Assembly: GCF_900005765.1 (NCBI RefSeq)
Contig: NC_041688.1
Location: 310,001-374,000, forward strand
Reading direction: 5' to 3'
Length of the DNA stretch: 64,000 bases
Origin: Plasmodium relictum
Lineage: Eukaryota; Apicomplexa; Aconoidasida; Haemosporida; Plasmodiidae
A program made the position numbers and the translations under genes. Below are positions 52,764-63,824 of the stretch, piece by piece (positions within the stretch are counted from its first letter, which is position 1; each line of letters starts with the position of its first letter). The notes beneath the pieces are model-generated. The model had not been told where the DNA came from and ran no database searches. It saw only the letters and a list, made by a program, of their open reading frames with translations.

Positions 52764-55473
52764 TTATATATCATGCTCATATATTTTATTGTGCTTTTCT
52801 AGGTATGATAATGTGCTCATATGCTTCATTCTGTTAATAGGAAAAAAGAAAAGAAAAAAAATTATAGACATAAGATTATTTCATATAATTCATTTAAAAA
52901 TTTTTATTTATAATAATATATATATTTTATAACAATATAAATGCAAAAGAATTAATTTTTTTTTTTTTTTAGAGAAAAAAATATATATATATATATATAT
53001 ACCGAGATAATGTTCTCATAGACGCAAAAGCATTTTCTTGAGATGTATCTATTGAATTTTCACTAAAAAAAAAAAAAAAAATTTAATTTGATTTTACAAA
53101 ATGCATAAAAAACTTTTTGATTTTTTTATTTTACTCAAATAATAAATAAGGAATAGATTCTAATTGTATATCTTTATTTTCTAAATATTTTAAATGTTTT
53201 TTTGTGTCTATTTCGTGATTCGTTATGTGGAAGCATAAAATTTTCCTGAAAAAAAAAAAAAAAATATATAAGTTTAAAATAAATAAATATTATTATTTTT
53301 AATAATTTTTTAAATATAATATTTACCTTAAGTATTCTATAGGTATGTATTCTTTATTAATATTATAATTTATAGCATCAAATAATTTTTCACTTATTCT
53401 ATAAAAAAAAAAAAATTATATTATAATTTTAAAAAATAAATACTTTTTAGAATTAGAGATAGTATATAGAAAATGAACAATATAATAAAACATAAAATAT
53501 ATATTTTTTTAATATTTGTAAAAATATTGTATTAATTATTATAAGATGTCAATAAAGTAAATACATAATAAATAACTACATAAATATAAAAGTAATTTTT
53601 TTTTTTCTTTTAATGGAAACTATAAATAAAAATTAAATGAAAAATGAAAAATAATAGAAAAACGTACTCTTTATTTATATCAAAGTTCAGCATTATATTA
53701 ATAAATATTTCTTTGTTAAAGCTGTCACACTTTAATTGTTCCTTGCAAGAATTCTTGAAATGGTCAAAACTGTTATATTTCATTTTCATTCTCTCAGTAA
53801 GAATTTGAAAATAAGAAATGATAGAACTTGTCTGAAAAATTTGAAAAATAGGAGTATTACTAAAAAAAAAAACTTTTGTATTTTTTTCATATAAAATATC
53901 TATTAATAAAATAAATCTTCTTAGTTCATTTCCACTGCTTTCTTCATTCATTTTTTCAATATCATAAATAAATAAGGTATGATTTTCTTTTGATATAGCA
54001 TTATATTCATCTATGCTAATATTCTGACCACATAATTCTTGAAAAGAAAATATCGCATAATTATTTAATTTATAAGGAATTATGCACTTTTTAAAATCAG
54101 ATACATTAATTTTTTCATTAAACTTCTGAATCTTCTTTACATAGTTCATATCTTTATTGTAAGTTTTACAATAAAGATCATTACATATTCTTACAATTTC
54201 TTCAAAATTTTTTGTTGGTATATTATATATATTATTATCTGTATTTTTATTTTTTACACGAAAATCAAAATAGTTATCAATTTCATATATATAATTAAAC
54301 TTAAACAACGATCTTATAAAAGGTAAAAATCTATCTCTATTAAGACCATTATGATAAAGATGTATTGGATTTCTATTAGAAGAACATAATAAAACTGTTC
54401 CCAGATAAAATAAATGATTAAATAATGATTTGATAACCATTGCATCTGATATATGCACTACTTGAAATTCATCAATAAATATTAATTTATATTTTTTACT
54501 CATTTTTATAGATATATTTTTAATAGGGTCTTCTGAATTATTTATTTTTTCTTCATGAAAACTTTTATGAATTTCTTGCATAAAGTTATGATAATGAATT
54601 CTTAATTTACTTAATTTAATTCTATCAAATAATAAATTTAAAAAAAAAGTTTTACCTCTTCCCACACTTCCATAAACGTATAATCCTCTAATATATTTTA
54701 TATCTTTTTCATCTACCTTGTTATTAACAAAATATTTTTCATTTTTTATATTTTTGTATCTAAGTATATTATCTTTATCTGTTTTTCGATTATCAGTGTA
54801 TATAAAGAAATTATCATCATTCTGAAAATTTTCCACTATTATTTCTTCATCTAACTCAATAACTTCTTTTCCATACTCATTATTTCCTTTTGAGAAAAAA
54901 GAACTAAAGAAAGACTTTTTAGATTTCTCTTTTTTTTTTAAATTTATTTCCACATTATGATAATAATTATTTAAATTATTTTCAAGAGCCTATATGCATT
55001 ATTACAAAAAAAAAAAAAAAATTTTAAATATATATTGAATATGTTATCAGATTTGCTTAAATTATGCAATGCATAATTCATCATATGTGTTTAATAAAAA
55101 TACATGTGGAAATAAAGAAGATACAAAAAAATGATTTAGAACAAATTATAAAAATAAAAACAGTAATGACAAAAAACTAAACATACATATATGTAAAATT
55201 TAATTAATTATGAATTACTTGCAGAACCAAAACTAGGTTATATTGGTGAGGATCACTTTCTATTTTATTTGTTTTAACTAACTCATGGTACAATTGAATT
55301 AAATTATGGTTATTGTTTAAATTATGAACATTTTTTTGATTTTTTTTATCATTAAATAATGAAAAGTTTATTTGTTGTTGAAAATTGAAAAATGATCGCT
55401 TACGGTAGTTTATTATATTTATTTTCCTTGATAAATGTTTAATAAATCCTCTTGAATCAAGTAAAATAATCAT
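52764..55473 (-). CDS. AFG1/LACE1-type mitochondrial AAA+ ATPase
   Basis: Six exons (55219-55473, 53668-54989, 53327-53398, 53135-53245, 53003-53062, 52764-52830) join in phase to 628 residues. The family (AFG1 in yeast, LACE1/AFG1L in animals) acts in mitochondrial protein quality control, especially of respiratory-chain subunits. The N-terminus is basic and lacks acids, as in mitochondrial presequences. YHELVKTNKIESDPHQ matches the family's entry motif (DPhQ). Walker A is GSVGRGKT (about residues 192-199), Walker B LIFIDEF (254-260), sensor CSSNR, and the arginine-finger region NRDRFLPFI lies near 303. The four small 3' exons restore the family C-terminus, ending FASMRTLSRMKHMSTLSYL, equivalent to RtvSRLxEMqSxeYL. 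This confirms they belong here and are not a separate gene. Length exceeds the usual 450-480 because of Asn/Lys inserts. Confidence 0.9.
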
Positions 55474-55713
55474 TATGAAAAAATAAAAAAATAAAATAAA
55501 TAATAAGATTAAATTTTAAAAGTATCTTTATTAATATTAATAGTTAAAATATTATAAAATTCTTATATATAGATATTTTTTTATAAAGCTATATATATAC
55601 ACTAATCATAAAAAGTACAATATTATTATTTAAAGAGTTAATCATATTTAGTATAAAGAAAGCTAAAATTAAAAAAAAAAATTAAAAAAAATAAATGAAA
55701 ACGATAAATATTA

Positions 55714-55750
<37 letters not shown>

Positions 55751-56368
55751 AATTAAAATAAAAAATAGTATTGTATTTAATATAAAATAATAAAAAGAAA
55801 AATATTCATCTAATAATAATAAATAAAAAAAAATAAAAACTATAAGGAGAATAACCTTAAAATAATAAATAAAAAAAAAAAAAGACTAATGATAATATAA
55901 AATATGGATGTATAAGAAAAATCTTATATATAAAAAAAACAAGAATTTATTATCCTTCCATATGCATCTATTTTTAAAATTTAAAAAAGTTATAAATCAT
56001 GTGAATATTTAATTGAATAATCTAGAGTTCATTTTAATTTAATGCTTTTATTTTTTATTATAATTTTTTTAGATATTATTAATTTTATGTTGTATAAAAT
56101 TAACTTTTTGTTAAATATATATATATATATATTTATCTTTATCACATATATAACTTTAAAAAATTAAAAAAAAAAAAGAAAGACTAAAATTCACTATATG
56201 AATTATCTTAAAACGATACTTCAAATATATCTATTAAGAATAATAGAAAGAAATTATGTTTAAAACTAATTTTTTTAAACTATTGAATTATAATATTATG
56301 TAATCAATTATATATATATATGTACGGTATTACTTTTATATTTATTCCATAATCACAATTATTTCATT
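55474..56368. other. Spacer between AFG1 and DDX1
   Basis: 895 bp, A/T-rich, containing short (TA) tracts near 55725 and 56115. It carries the AFG1 promoter side and the DDX1 3' flank. No gene seen. Confidence 0.6.
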
Positions 56369-58741
56369 TTATATTTTAAAATTTATTAATTCATAATGCT
56401 TATAATGTATAGCACTTTGTAATTTTCTAATATTATTAATATTAGAACTAAAATAATTAAGCACATCTTTATGCGTTTGTTCTGAAAATATTGAATTCAT
56501 ATTTTGATTTTTATTTCTTCTACCCTTATTAGTAACTGGGTGAAATTTGAAATAATTTAATGGATCAACTAAATTTTCTATATAAAAATATTTCGAGTCT
56601 AGTATATGCATCGGACTTTCTAATAGATCATTTATACTTTTAATATAATCACTTTCTTTTATATAAACAGTGCATCCTTTATTCTCTTTCAAATTTCTGT
56701 TGTAACAATTAACTCCCCTACTTGGACATGTATGAAACCATACTTTTTCTTCTTCATTATCTGAAGATAAAACAATACATAAGCTATTTTTCCCATCTCT
56801 TCCTACTCTTCCAATTTTATGAAAAAAGGTATTAATGTTATCTGATAAAGTCATAATAATTAAATGTCTCATATTTTGAATATCAATACCCCTTGCTGCC
56901 ACGTCAGTACATATTAAAAAACGAACTTCTCCTTTTTTAAATGCATTCAAATTATTTTTTCTTTCTTCATTTGACATTTTTCCTTTTAATATAACACAAG
57001 AATATTTATTTTCTTTGAGAGTTTCTACTGTTCCTTTATATGCTTTTCCATCTCCTACATAATTTAAAAAATTATATACATTGTCGCAATCTAAATTTGT
57101 TCTACAAAATATAATACCATTCTGCATATTAAATACATTAATTATTTGGATTAATTTTTTTAATTTATTGATTTTTATGTTCAAAGAAATGTTCTCCTTT
57201 TCATTTCTTTTAGTATTTAGTAAATGAACTTTATCTGTATATTCATACAGTGTTTCGTAACTCATACTATTAAGTTTTTCATTATTAATTATATCATATA
57301 TTTCTTTGTTTTCCTTTTCATATGAAAAATTAGAATTTTTATCGTTTACATAATAAATACAAACATAAATGTGAGAAGGAATGCTATTTTTGCCATATTT
57401 TAAATCAACAAAGATTGGATTATTTGTAATTTTATTTATACAATTCTTCACAATTTGATCTTGTAAAGTGGCAGAAAAAAATAAAGTTTGCACATGTTGG
57501 CTATATTTCATACAAGTATCTTTTATTTGTAAAATAGATTTCTCGTCATTATTTATAAGTTCGTCTGCTTCATCTAATATTAGCAATCTTATATCATTAA
57601 CATTAATTATATTTTTTCTTAAATACTCTATCAATTTAAAACATGTACATACAATTATATTATAATCGAAGTTTCTTTCTCTTATATTTTGTTCACCGCC
57701 AACTACCAATCCAATATTTATAGAAGGATTAATGAAACATTCTGAATATGTTAAATAATTATTGTAAGTTTGCATAGCTAAATCTTTTGTTGGTACTAAT
57801 ACTATACAATACAATTTTTTTTTATTATTCTTATATATATTATTCTGATTATTATTATTATTATTTGTAATATTATATTTACTTTCTTTTTCTTTCTCAT
57901 TATTTTCTTCTAAAGAATTATCATAATATATTTTTCTAAAATCATTTTCTTTCTCAGTATTACTTAAAATATCGTTTAATTCATTAAAATAGAAAGTGTC
58001 TACGTATTTTAAATTTTTGAAATGAAATTTTACATGAAAGTTTTTACCACTTATATAAGGAAAAAAAGGAACTTCATTATATTTATAAAATATTTTAAAA
58101 GCATTTCCTAAAAACTTACCATTTTTTTTAAAAGAAATAATATTTGAATTTTTATTTATTAAACAAGTAATAATGTCATTAGTAGTAAAAGGATCACTAT
58201 AATTTTCATATCTGTTGTTAGTATATTTGTATCCATTACTACAATAGGTATAATTATATTTTAAAGTTTCTCTAACTGATGGGCAAAACCCAACATTAAT
58301 AAAACTTTTTGATAATATTTCTATTTCAAAAGCATACTTTCCATTTTTTATTTCGCAGTCTACCCCTATTTCTTCAAATGTATTCAAATTATTATTGTTG
58401 CATATACATTCATATTTGTTCACTTCAACTTTTGAATTATTATTTAAACATTTTATTAAAGCCTTTTCCTTTATATTATATTTTGAAGTATTATTTGTAG
58501 CATTATTATCGCTACGCTCATAGCTCCCTATATTTCTGGATAATTCATGTACTATTTGCAAAGATGAAATAATAAAACTTAATGTTTTTCCTGTACCGGT
58601 TTCAGCACAAGCGCATAAATCGCCTCCTCCTAAAATCAGAGGAATCGATTCTTGTTGAATAGCAGTTGGTAAATCTATGCCATTTTTTTCTAGTAATTCA
58701 CACAAATTACTTTGTAACCCCAACTCTTCAAAAGCTGACAT
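56369..58741 (-). CDS. DDX1: DEAD-box RNA helicase DDX1 with SPRY insert
   Basis: Single-exon protein of 790 residues (human DDX1 is 740). Helicase core motifs in order: Q-motif region GIDLPTAIQQESIP (21-34), motif I AETGTGKT (46-53), then a long insertion between motifs I and Ia. The insertion contains a SPRY domain (YAFEIEILSKSFINVGFCPS, FKKNGKFLGNAF, FFPYIS; about 130-245), the arrangement that defines DDX1. Next come motif Ia PTKDLAMQ (317-324), GG (348-349), motif II DEAD (390-393), motif III SAT (423-425), motif IV-like FCRTN, motif V TDVAARGIDI and motif VI HKIGRVGRDGK (641-651). DDX1 unwinds RNA and RNA-DNA hybrids and, in animals, belongs to the tRNA-ligase complex; the parasite role is not shown here. 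Asn-rich inserts sit at about 260-310 and 465-515. Confidence 0.95.
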   Translation of the reverse strand: MSAFEELGLQSNLCELLEKNGIDLPTAIQQESIPLILGGGDLCACAETGTGKTLSFIISSLQIVHELSRNIGSYERSDNNATNNTSKYNIKEKALIKCLNNNSKVEVNKYECICNNNNLNTFEEIGVDCEIKNGKYAFEIEILSKSFINVGFCPSVRETLKYNYTYCSNGYKYTNNRYENYSDPFTTNDIITCLINKNSNIISFKKNGKFLGNAFKIFYKYNEVPFFPYISGKNFHVKFHFKNLKYVDTFYFNELNDILSNTEKENDFRKIYYDNSLEENNEKEKESKYNITNNNNNNQNNIYKNNKKKLYCIVLVPTKDLAMQTYNNYLTYSECFINPSINIGLVVGGEQNIRERNFDYNIIVCTCFKLIEYLRKNIINVNDIRLLILDEADELINNDEKSILQIKDTCMKYSQHVQTLFFSATLQDQIVKNCINKITNNPIFVDLKYGKNSIPSHIYVCIYYVNDKNSNFSYEKENKEIYDIINNEKLNSMSYETLYEYTDKVHLLNTKRNEKENISLNIKINKLKKLIQIINVFNMQNGIIFCRTNLDCDNVYNFLNYVGDGKAYKGTVETLKENKYSCVILKGKMSNEERKNNLNAFKKGEVRFLICTDVAARGIDIQNMRHLIIMTLSDNINTFFHKIGRVGRDGKNSLCIVLSSDNEEEKVWFHTCPSRGVNCYNRNLKENKGCTVYIKESDYIKSINDLLESPMHILDSKYFYIENLVDPLNYFKFHPVTNKGRRNKNQNMNSIFSEQTHKDVLNYFSSNINNIRKLQSAIHYKHYELINFKI

Positions 58742-60899
58742 ATTTTACACATATGTAAAGAAAACAAAAATGAAATAAAAAATAGAAGAATCAAATTTTT
58801 TATTAAAAATATATTTTCAATAAAACTCTTAAAAAAAAAAAAAAAAAATTTTTAAATTATACCTAACATATTATACAAAATTATCAATACAAAATTAACT
58901 TATATTAAAAAAAAAAAAATTTAAAGGCTACTGTTTCAAAATATAGCTAGTATAGTACATAAATATTCTTGTAATAACTTTATTTAAAAGAAATGCTAAT
59001 ATTCACTAGTATATTTGCAAAATAAAGTATTTAAAAACCACTTAATTACTAAAAATATTAATTTAATTAATTTTTTAATTTTAAATCACATGGATACAAA
59101 TTAATTATTTAAGAAAAGAATAAAAATATAAATGGATAATTCATTTTATATAACATGTAAAAATAATCTTACATATAAAAAAAAGAAAAACAAAATTTTT
59201 TTCTTTTTTATTATAAATATATATACACATGTTTTATATTATATATATATATATATATTTAAATTAACTATATTAAAAATTATTTTATTAACTCTTTTTT
59301 AATTTTAGTGTCAAAAAAATTTAACATTATACATATAAATATTTATTAGAAAAAACAAAGTACATTGTTTCTTTTTTTTTTTTTTTTTGCTACATCTAGA
59401 AAAAATATTTTGATTAAAAATTTTGTAAGAAAAATTATTTCTTCAGTACAAAAGTATAATACTCTTTATTTAAAAATATGATTAATAAACCTAATTCCTA
59501 CTATGTATTCAGATTTTTGTAATTAAATTTTTAATGGAAATAAAGATATTAAATGTACCATAAAAGAAAAAAAAATTATATTTATGTATATGATATACTT
59601 TGAAATTTTTTTCTTATGAATTATTATTCTTATATTTTTTATTGTAGAATATGTTAAAAAGAAATAATTACTTAATTACAAACTTTAAAAAATATATTGA
59701 AAGAATTAGACTTTAGTAAGAAACAAAACAAAAAAAAAAAACCATTTTCCATATTTTTATCCTACTTAAAGTTTGTACTATTCTTAATTATTTATGAAAT
59801 TAAATGGAAAGAGACAATATATATTGACACCTTTCAAATTTCACTTTTTATGTTTTTTTATGTATTATTTTCATTTTTAAATAAATATAAAATTTCTCAT
59901 AATATTATAAATTTAATAAACAATAATTATTCATCTTTATATAATGAACAACGAAAAAAAAAAAAAAAAAAATATAAGAATTTTAAAACCTCTTTTATGT
60001 TTTAGCACAATTTTTATTTCTTTTTTTTTATAATTAATTAAAAAAAAATTAAAATTTAATAAAAAATTTTTTTTCAGATTAATTCTTTTCATCCATTTAA
60101 AATAGTTTAATACTTTGTAGGTTTTTTTATAGAAAATATTTCTTTTAATGTGTACTTTCCTGTAATAAAATGTAGCTATTAAAATGAACATATTTAATGC
60201 TCATCTTAAAAATTACAAAAAGAAAAAATTAAAATATTCTTATTTTTTTTAAATCTTATATTAAGGAATATAGAATCCCTTATTTATTTTTTTATACATT
60301 AAAATATATTATTGTCTTTTTTTTAAATAAGGTTTTCAAAAAAAAATTTTTTTTTGAATACATTATATAAAAAAATATATGAAAATGCATATATATATTT
60401 TATCGATGTAAAATTTTATAAGATTATATTATAAAAAAAAAGGTTAGTAAACAAAATTTATTATATTAAAGTTTTATATATTTATAATAAAATATAAATA
60501 AATAAGAATGGAAATAAGTAAAAAATAAATTTGACTTAAAGCTTCAAGCTTTTGTTTTGCATGCAAAAGAAAAAAAAGATAAAAATATATAAATAATAGT
60601 AAATAAAATAAAAAAGAGCAAAAGATGGAAAGATTTGTCTTTTTTTTTCTTTTTAGATCTATTTAAGTACTTTTTACTTTTTTTTTTTTTTATTATTATA
60701 ATGTAGAAAAAAAGATAAAAATAAAAATAAAAACCAATATATGTCTTATAATTTTTTATTTTTAGTTTTTTTTGTAATATAATGAAAAACACTAAATTGT
60801 AGAGAATTAAAAAATTTATTAATAGTCTTTTTTTTTACTTTTTTTTTTCCTTAAAACAGAAGAGTTGTTATAGTGTATAATTTACACAAAGAATGACAA

Positions 60900-60933
<34 letters not shown>

Positions 60934-61005
60934 ATTTTATTTTTTCATAAATGCATATATTGAAATAACCGAAGAAAATTTAAGGTTGAACTTATTGTGT
61001 AAAAA
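58742..61005. other. Divergent promoter region with no clear gene
   Basis: 2.26 kb between the DDX1 start and the plus-strand small gene. A 102-codon frame at 59697-60005 begins with TTG and has a little more coding flavour than other frames nearby, but no ATG, splice context or recognisable motif supports it. It also contains a (TA)n tract (60903-60930) and a GCATGC-centred palindrome (60555-60568). Confidence 0.55.
60555..60568. promoter_or_regulatory. Candidate AP2-factor site TGCATGCA
   Basis: A perfect 14-bp palindrome, TTTTGCATGCAAAA, about 440 bp upstream of the gene starting at 61006. Its core TGCATGCA (60558-60565) is, from published in vitro binding work, the preferred site of one Plasmodium ApiAP2 factor (AP2-EXP). 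Binding here is inference. GCATGC also occurs in non-coding DNA at 46064-46069 and in coding sequence near 48564. Confidence 0.35.
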
Positions 61006-61284
61006 ATGAAGTACAGATGTTTTGAAGAAATTTATTCAGAATATAATATAAATGAAAATGTAAGTTTTTCAAGTGATGAAACTGTAGATACAACATTAAT
61101 AAAAGGAAAACATGATGTTAAACAAAATAAATGGGAAAATAAGGAATTTTCTATTTCGAAAGATTTAAGAATAAAAAATACGAAGAATAACTTAAATGAA
61201 GAGTTGTCTATTTTTGAAGGTTTTAAAATAATCTTATATGGTTGTATGGGAATAAGAACATATAAAATATTTTGCTACATATAA
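61006..61284 (+). CDS. Small hypothetical protein
   Basis: A 92-residue open frame with ordinary codon use and mixed composition (MKYRCFEEIYSEYNINENVS near the start, EELSIFEGFKIILYGCMG near the end), unlike the Phe/Lys-only frames of the neighbouring spacers. The family is not recognised. There is no signal peptide, TM segment or known motif. The final 25 residues are mildly hydrophobic. It may be complete, or a first exon: splicing beyond 61284 was not convincing. It converges on the pseudouridine synthase with 408 bp between stop codons. Confidence 0.5.
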   Translation: MKYRCFEEIYSEYNINENVSFSSDETVDTTLIKGKHDVKQNKWENKEFSISKDLRIKNTKNNLNEELSIFEGFKIILYGCMGIRTYKIFCYI

Positions 61285-61692
61285 AACATATATATCTTTC
61301 ATTATTTATATATATTTTTTTTTTATCTGTATACTTAAATTATATATATTTTAAAAAAAAAAATTTCAAAAAAAAAATTATTAAGTTATCATTGTTTTTA
61401 ATTCGCACAAGTTATTCACTTATGGAAAAATTTATATTTGTATAAGTTAATATTACCATCTAAATATTTATGCTTAATTTTTATTTTTTTTCTGGCATGA
61501 ATTAATTTTTTTTCATACCTTTTTCTATTTTTTAGTTTGATATTATTTCATTTTTTTTAACTTTCATTTAAGTTGCAAAGTAAATATACTTACATAAAAC
61601 ATTATTAAAATAAAATAGTGAAGATGTACAACAAAAAAAAAAATTCTGCTAAATTATCATAAACATATAATCTTATTTAAAAAAAGAAAAGA
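61285..61692. other. Convergent 3' spacer
   Basis: 408 bp of A/T-rich DNA between two convergent genes, with no supported feature. Confidence 0.6.
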
Positions 61693-63321
61693 TTATCCCC
61701 AATTAAATTTATTAACACTATCATGAATATCATCAAATAAATCATTTGGATTTTTATATTTATCATTTTTTACTTTATATATCAAATTATTATCTAATAA
61801 TTTATCATTTATATATGTGTCTGTTACATTAAGTGTTTCTATTTTATTATTAATAAGATCAATACCATTTTCATTTTTTTTTATTTCCTCATTAATATTT
61901 TCATTTTTTGTAAGATTTTTTTCTTTTTCATTACATTCGTTATATTGTTTATCAAAATTCACGTAATTTTCATTTGAATTTTCTAAATTTTCTAAGCTTA
62001 AAGAATTATATAATAAGTTATCATACTTTTTTTTGTTCAATTTTTTATCTATGTTTTTTATATTTTTATTTATATTTCTTACATTATAGTTAATAAAATT
62101 ATTATTAATTAAATCATCGTTTTTTAAAACACATTCTTCATATGTTCGTTGTTTTTCATTAACATATTGGCTTAATTCATCATCACATATTATATAATCT
62201 GTATCGAATATTTTTTTTTCCAAAATATTTATATTGTCACTTTTATTTAAATTGTTTATTTGTTTATTTTTATTTTTTTTTATTATCCAGCAGTGTAGCA
62301 TCATTCTTTCAACCTCTATTTTTTTTACAGGTATATTTTGAAAATCATTTATATCATTATTCATTTTTTTGACATGGTTTTTTTCATCTTTCACTTTATC
62401 ATTACTTGTATTATTACAATTTATTTTGTACTTATTAATTATCATATCTTCAAAATATGTCGCATCACCAACGATTCCACTACCTATGTAAATGGAGTGT
62501 AATCTGAGTTGATGTCTTCTTCCCGTTATTGTTCTCATTTCACATAAAGTAACTTTTTCATTATTTAAATAACAGTGCTTATAAGGATAAATTAAACTGT
62601 AGCAATACTTTCCATTATCATAATACCCATTATAATTATAACATAATTTCATTTTAAATTCATTCTTAATTTTACTTATAGGAGCATTTATATGTAATAT
62701 ATCTAATGGCAAATGGCCATATAATATGGATAAATATATTTTGCTTATATTTTTACACTCAATATTATAATTTAAAATGTTTGAACTTAATTTATCTTTT
62801 GCTAAAATTAAAAGACCACTTGTTGCATAATCTAATTGCCCACATATTCTATAAAAAAGAAATATAAAAAAAAAAAAAAGTTTCATAATTTTTTAATATT
62901 TCATCATTTTTATATTTCATATATATTATAATTTTATCAAAATAATATATATATATATATATATTTTTATTTTCATATTGAACATTTAATCTTACCTCAG
63001 AATATCTAATTTTTTTTGTTGACGAATTAAAGTTTCTACTGATGGATATATATCGTCATACTTTCCTTTTTCTAATTTTATATCATAAGGTTTATTTACA
63101 ACTATAAAGAAATCATTTTCATATATAATTTTTAATTTATGTTCTTTATAACTTTTATATGATGGGATATTTACTTTGCCATATTCTATCATATTAGTGT
63201 TTTCTTTTAAACAATCTTTAATATTCTTCTTCGACGAAAAATTGTATTTTTTCATAAAAAATAAAATATTATTTTCTTTACAATATTTCGATACATAATA
63301 AAAAATTCTTCCAAAAATCAT
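61693..63321 (-). CDS. RluA-family RNA pseudouridine synthase
   Basis: Two exons (62996-63321, 61693-62848; donor GTAAGA, phase 2) give 493 residues. The family converts uridine to pseudouridine in rRNA, tRNA or mRNA. The entry strand is IIYENDFFIVVNKPYDIKL. The catalytic loop reads GQLDYATSGLLILAK with the nucleophilic Asp near residue 115; the Gln where bacterial RluA has Arg is shared with the eukaryotic RPUSD1 branch. ITGRRHQLRLH (about 216-226) is the conserved GRtHQLRvH motif, and MMLHCW follows the low-complexity insert as in RPUSD1. The last 150 residues are Asn/Lys/Glu-rich. The first 50 residues are basic, with alternative possibilities upstream: a 29-codon ATG frame at 63367-63453 ends exactly at a GTGAGT donor and could be the true first exon. 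Compartment is undetermined. Confidence 0.87.
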
Positions 63322-63812
63322 TTTATACCTTAATTTTTATTTGTTTTTTTTTTTTTAATGACTCACTTTTTGTTTTTTTCTAACAATTTTTTCATCGAAA
63401 AATAAATTTCTTCTTTTAATTATTCTTCTAAACGCATTTGTTACAAATATCATTATTGAAGCTTTTTTTTTTTATATTCATAATTCATATTTTTTCATAA
63501 TTAAAATATATAGAAATGTATATATGAAGTTAATTTTATTGAGATGGATACATAATAAAAAGTAAAAATATTCAAAATAAATAAATGTAAAATTATAAGT
63601 GAAATCAATAAGAAAATTTTAATATAAAGAAATAAAATATTTTATTTAAAATAAAAGAAAAGAAAAGAATATGTAAATAAAAATTAATAATCTATATTAA
63701 AAATTATGATAACAATTAGAAAATTTTAATATAAAGAAATAAAACATTTTATTTAAAATAAAATAAAAGAAAAGAATATGTAAATAAAAATTAATAATCT
63801 ATATTAAAAATT
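63322..63812. other. Short divergent promoter region
   Basis: 491 bp between the pseudouridine synthase start and the partial gene at the right edge. It includes the possible upstream exon at 63367-63453 (minus strand) and most of a 107-bp tandem duplication. Confidence 0.6.
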
Positions 63813-63824
63813 ATGATAACAATT
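63611..63824. repeat. 107-bp tandem duplication spanning a start codon
   Basis: Two head-to-tail copies, 63611-63717 and 63718-63824, with about two mismatches. The right copy contains the start codon and first four codons of the partial gene. The left copy repeats them, giving an ATG at 63706-63708 that opens a seven-codon frame closed by TAA at 63727-63729. Confidence 0.93.

Noticed and set aside
53610-54953. AFG1 ending at 53610 with a hydrophobic tail (FLLFFIFHLIFIYSFH)
   Set aside because: The tail is read-through of an intron from the GTACGT donor at 53666-53667; four downstream exons restore the conserved family C-terminus.
59697-60005. A 102-codon plus-strand frame between DDX1 and the small gene
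   Set aside because: It has no ATG start; its ends are Lys/Phe homopolymers; no in-phase upstream exon was found. Left as weak.
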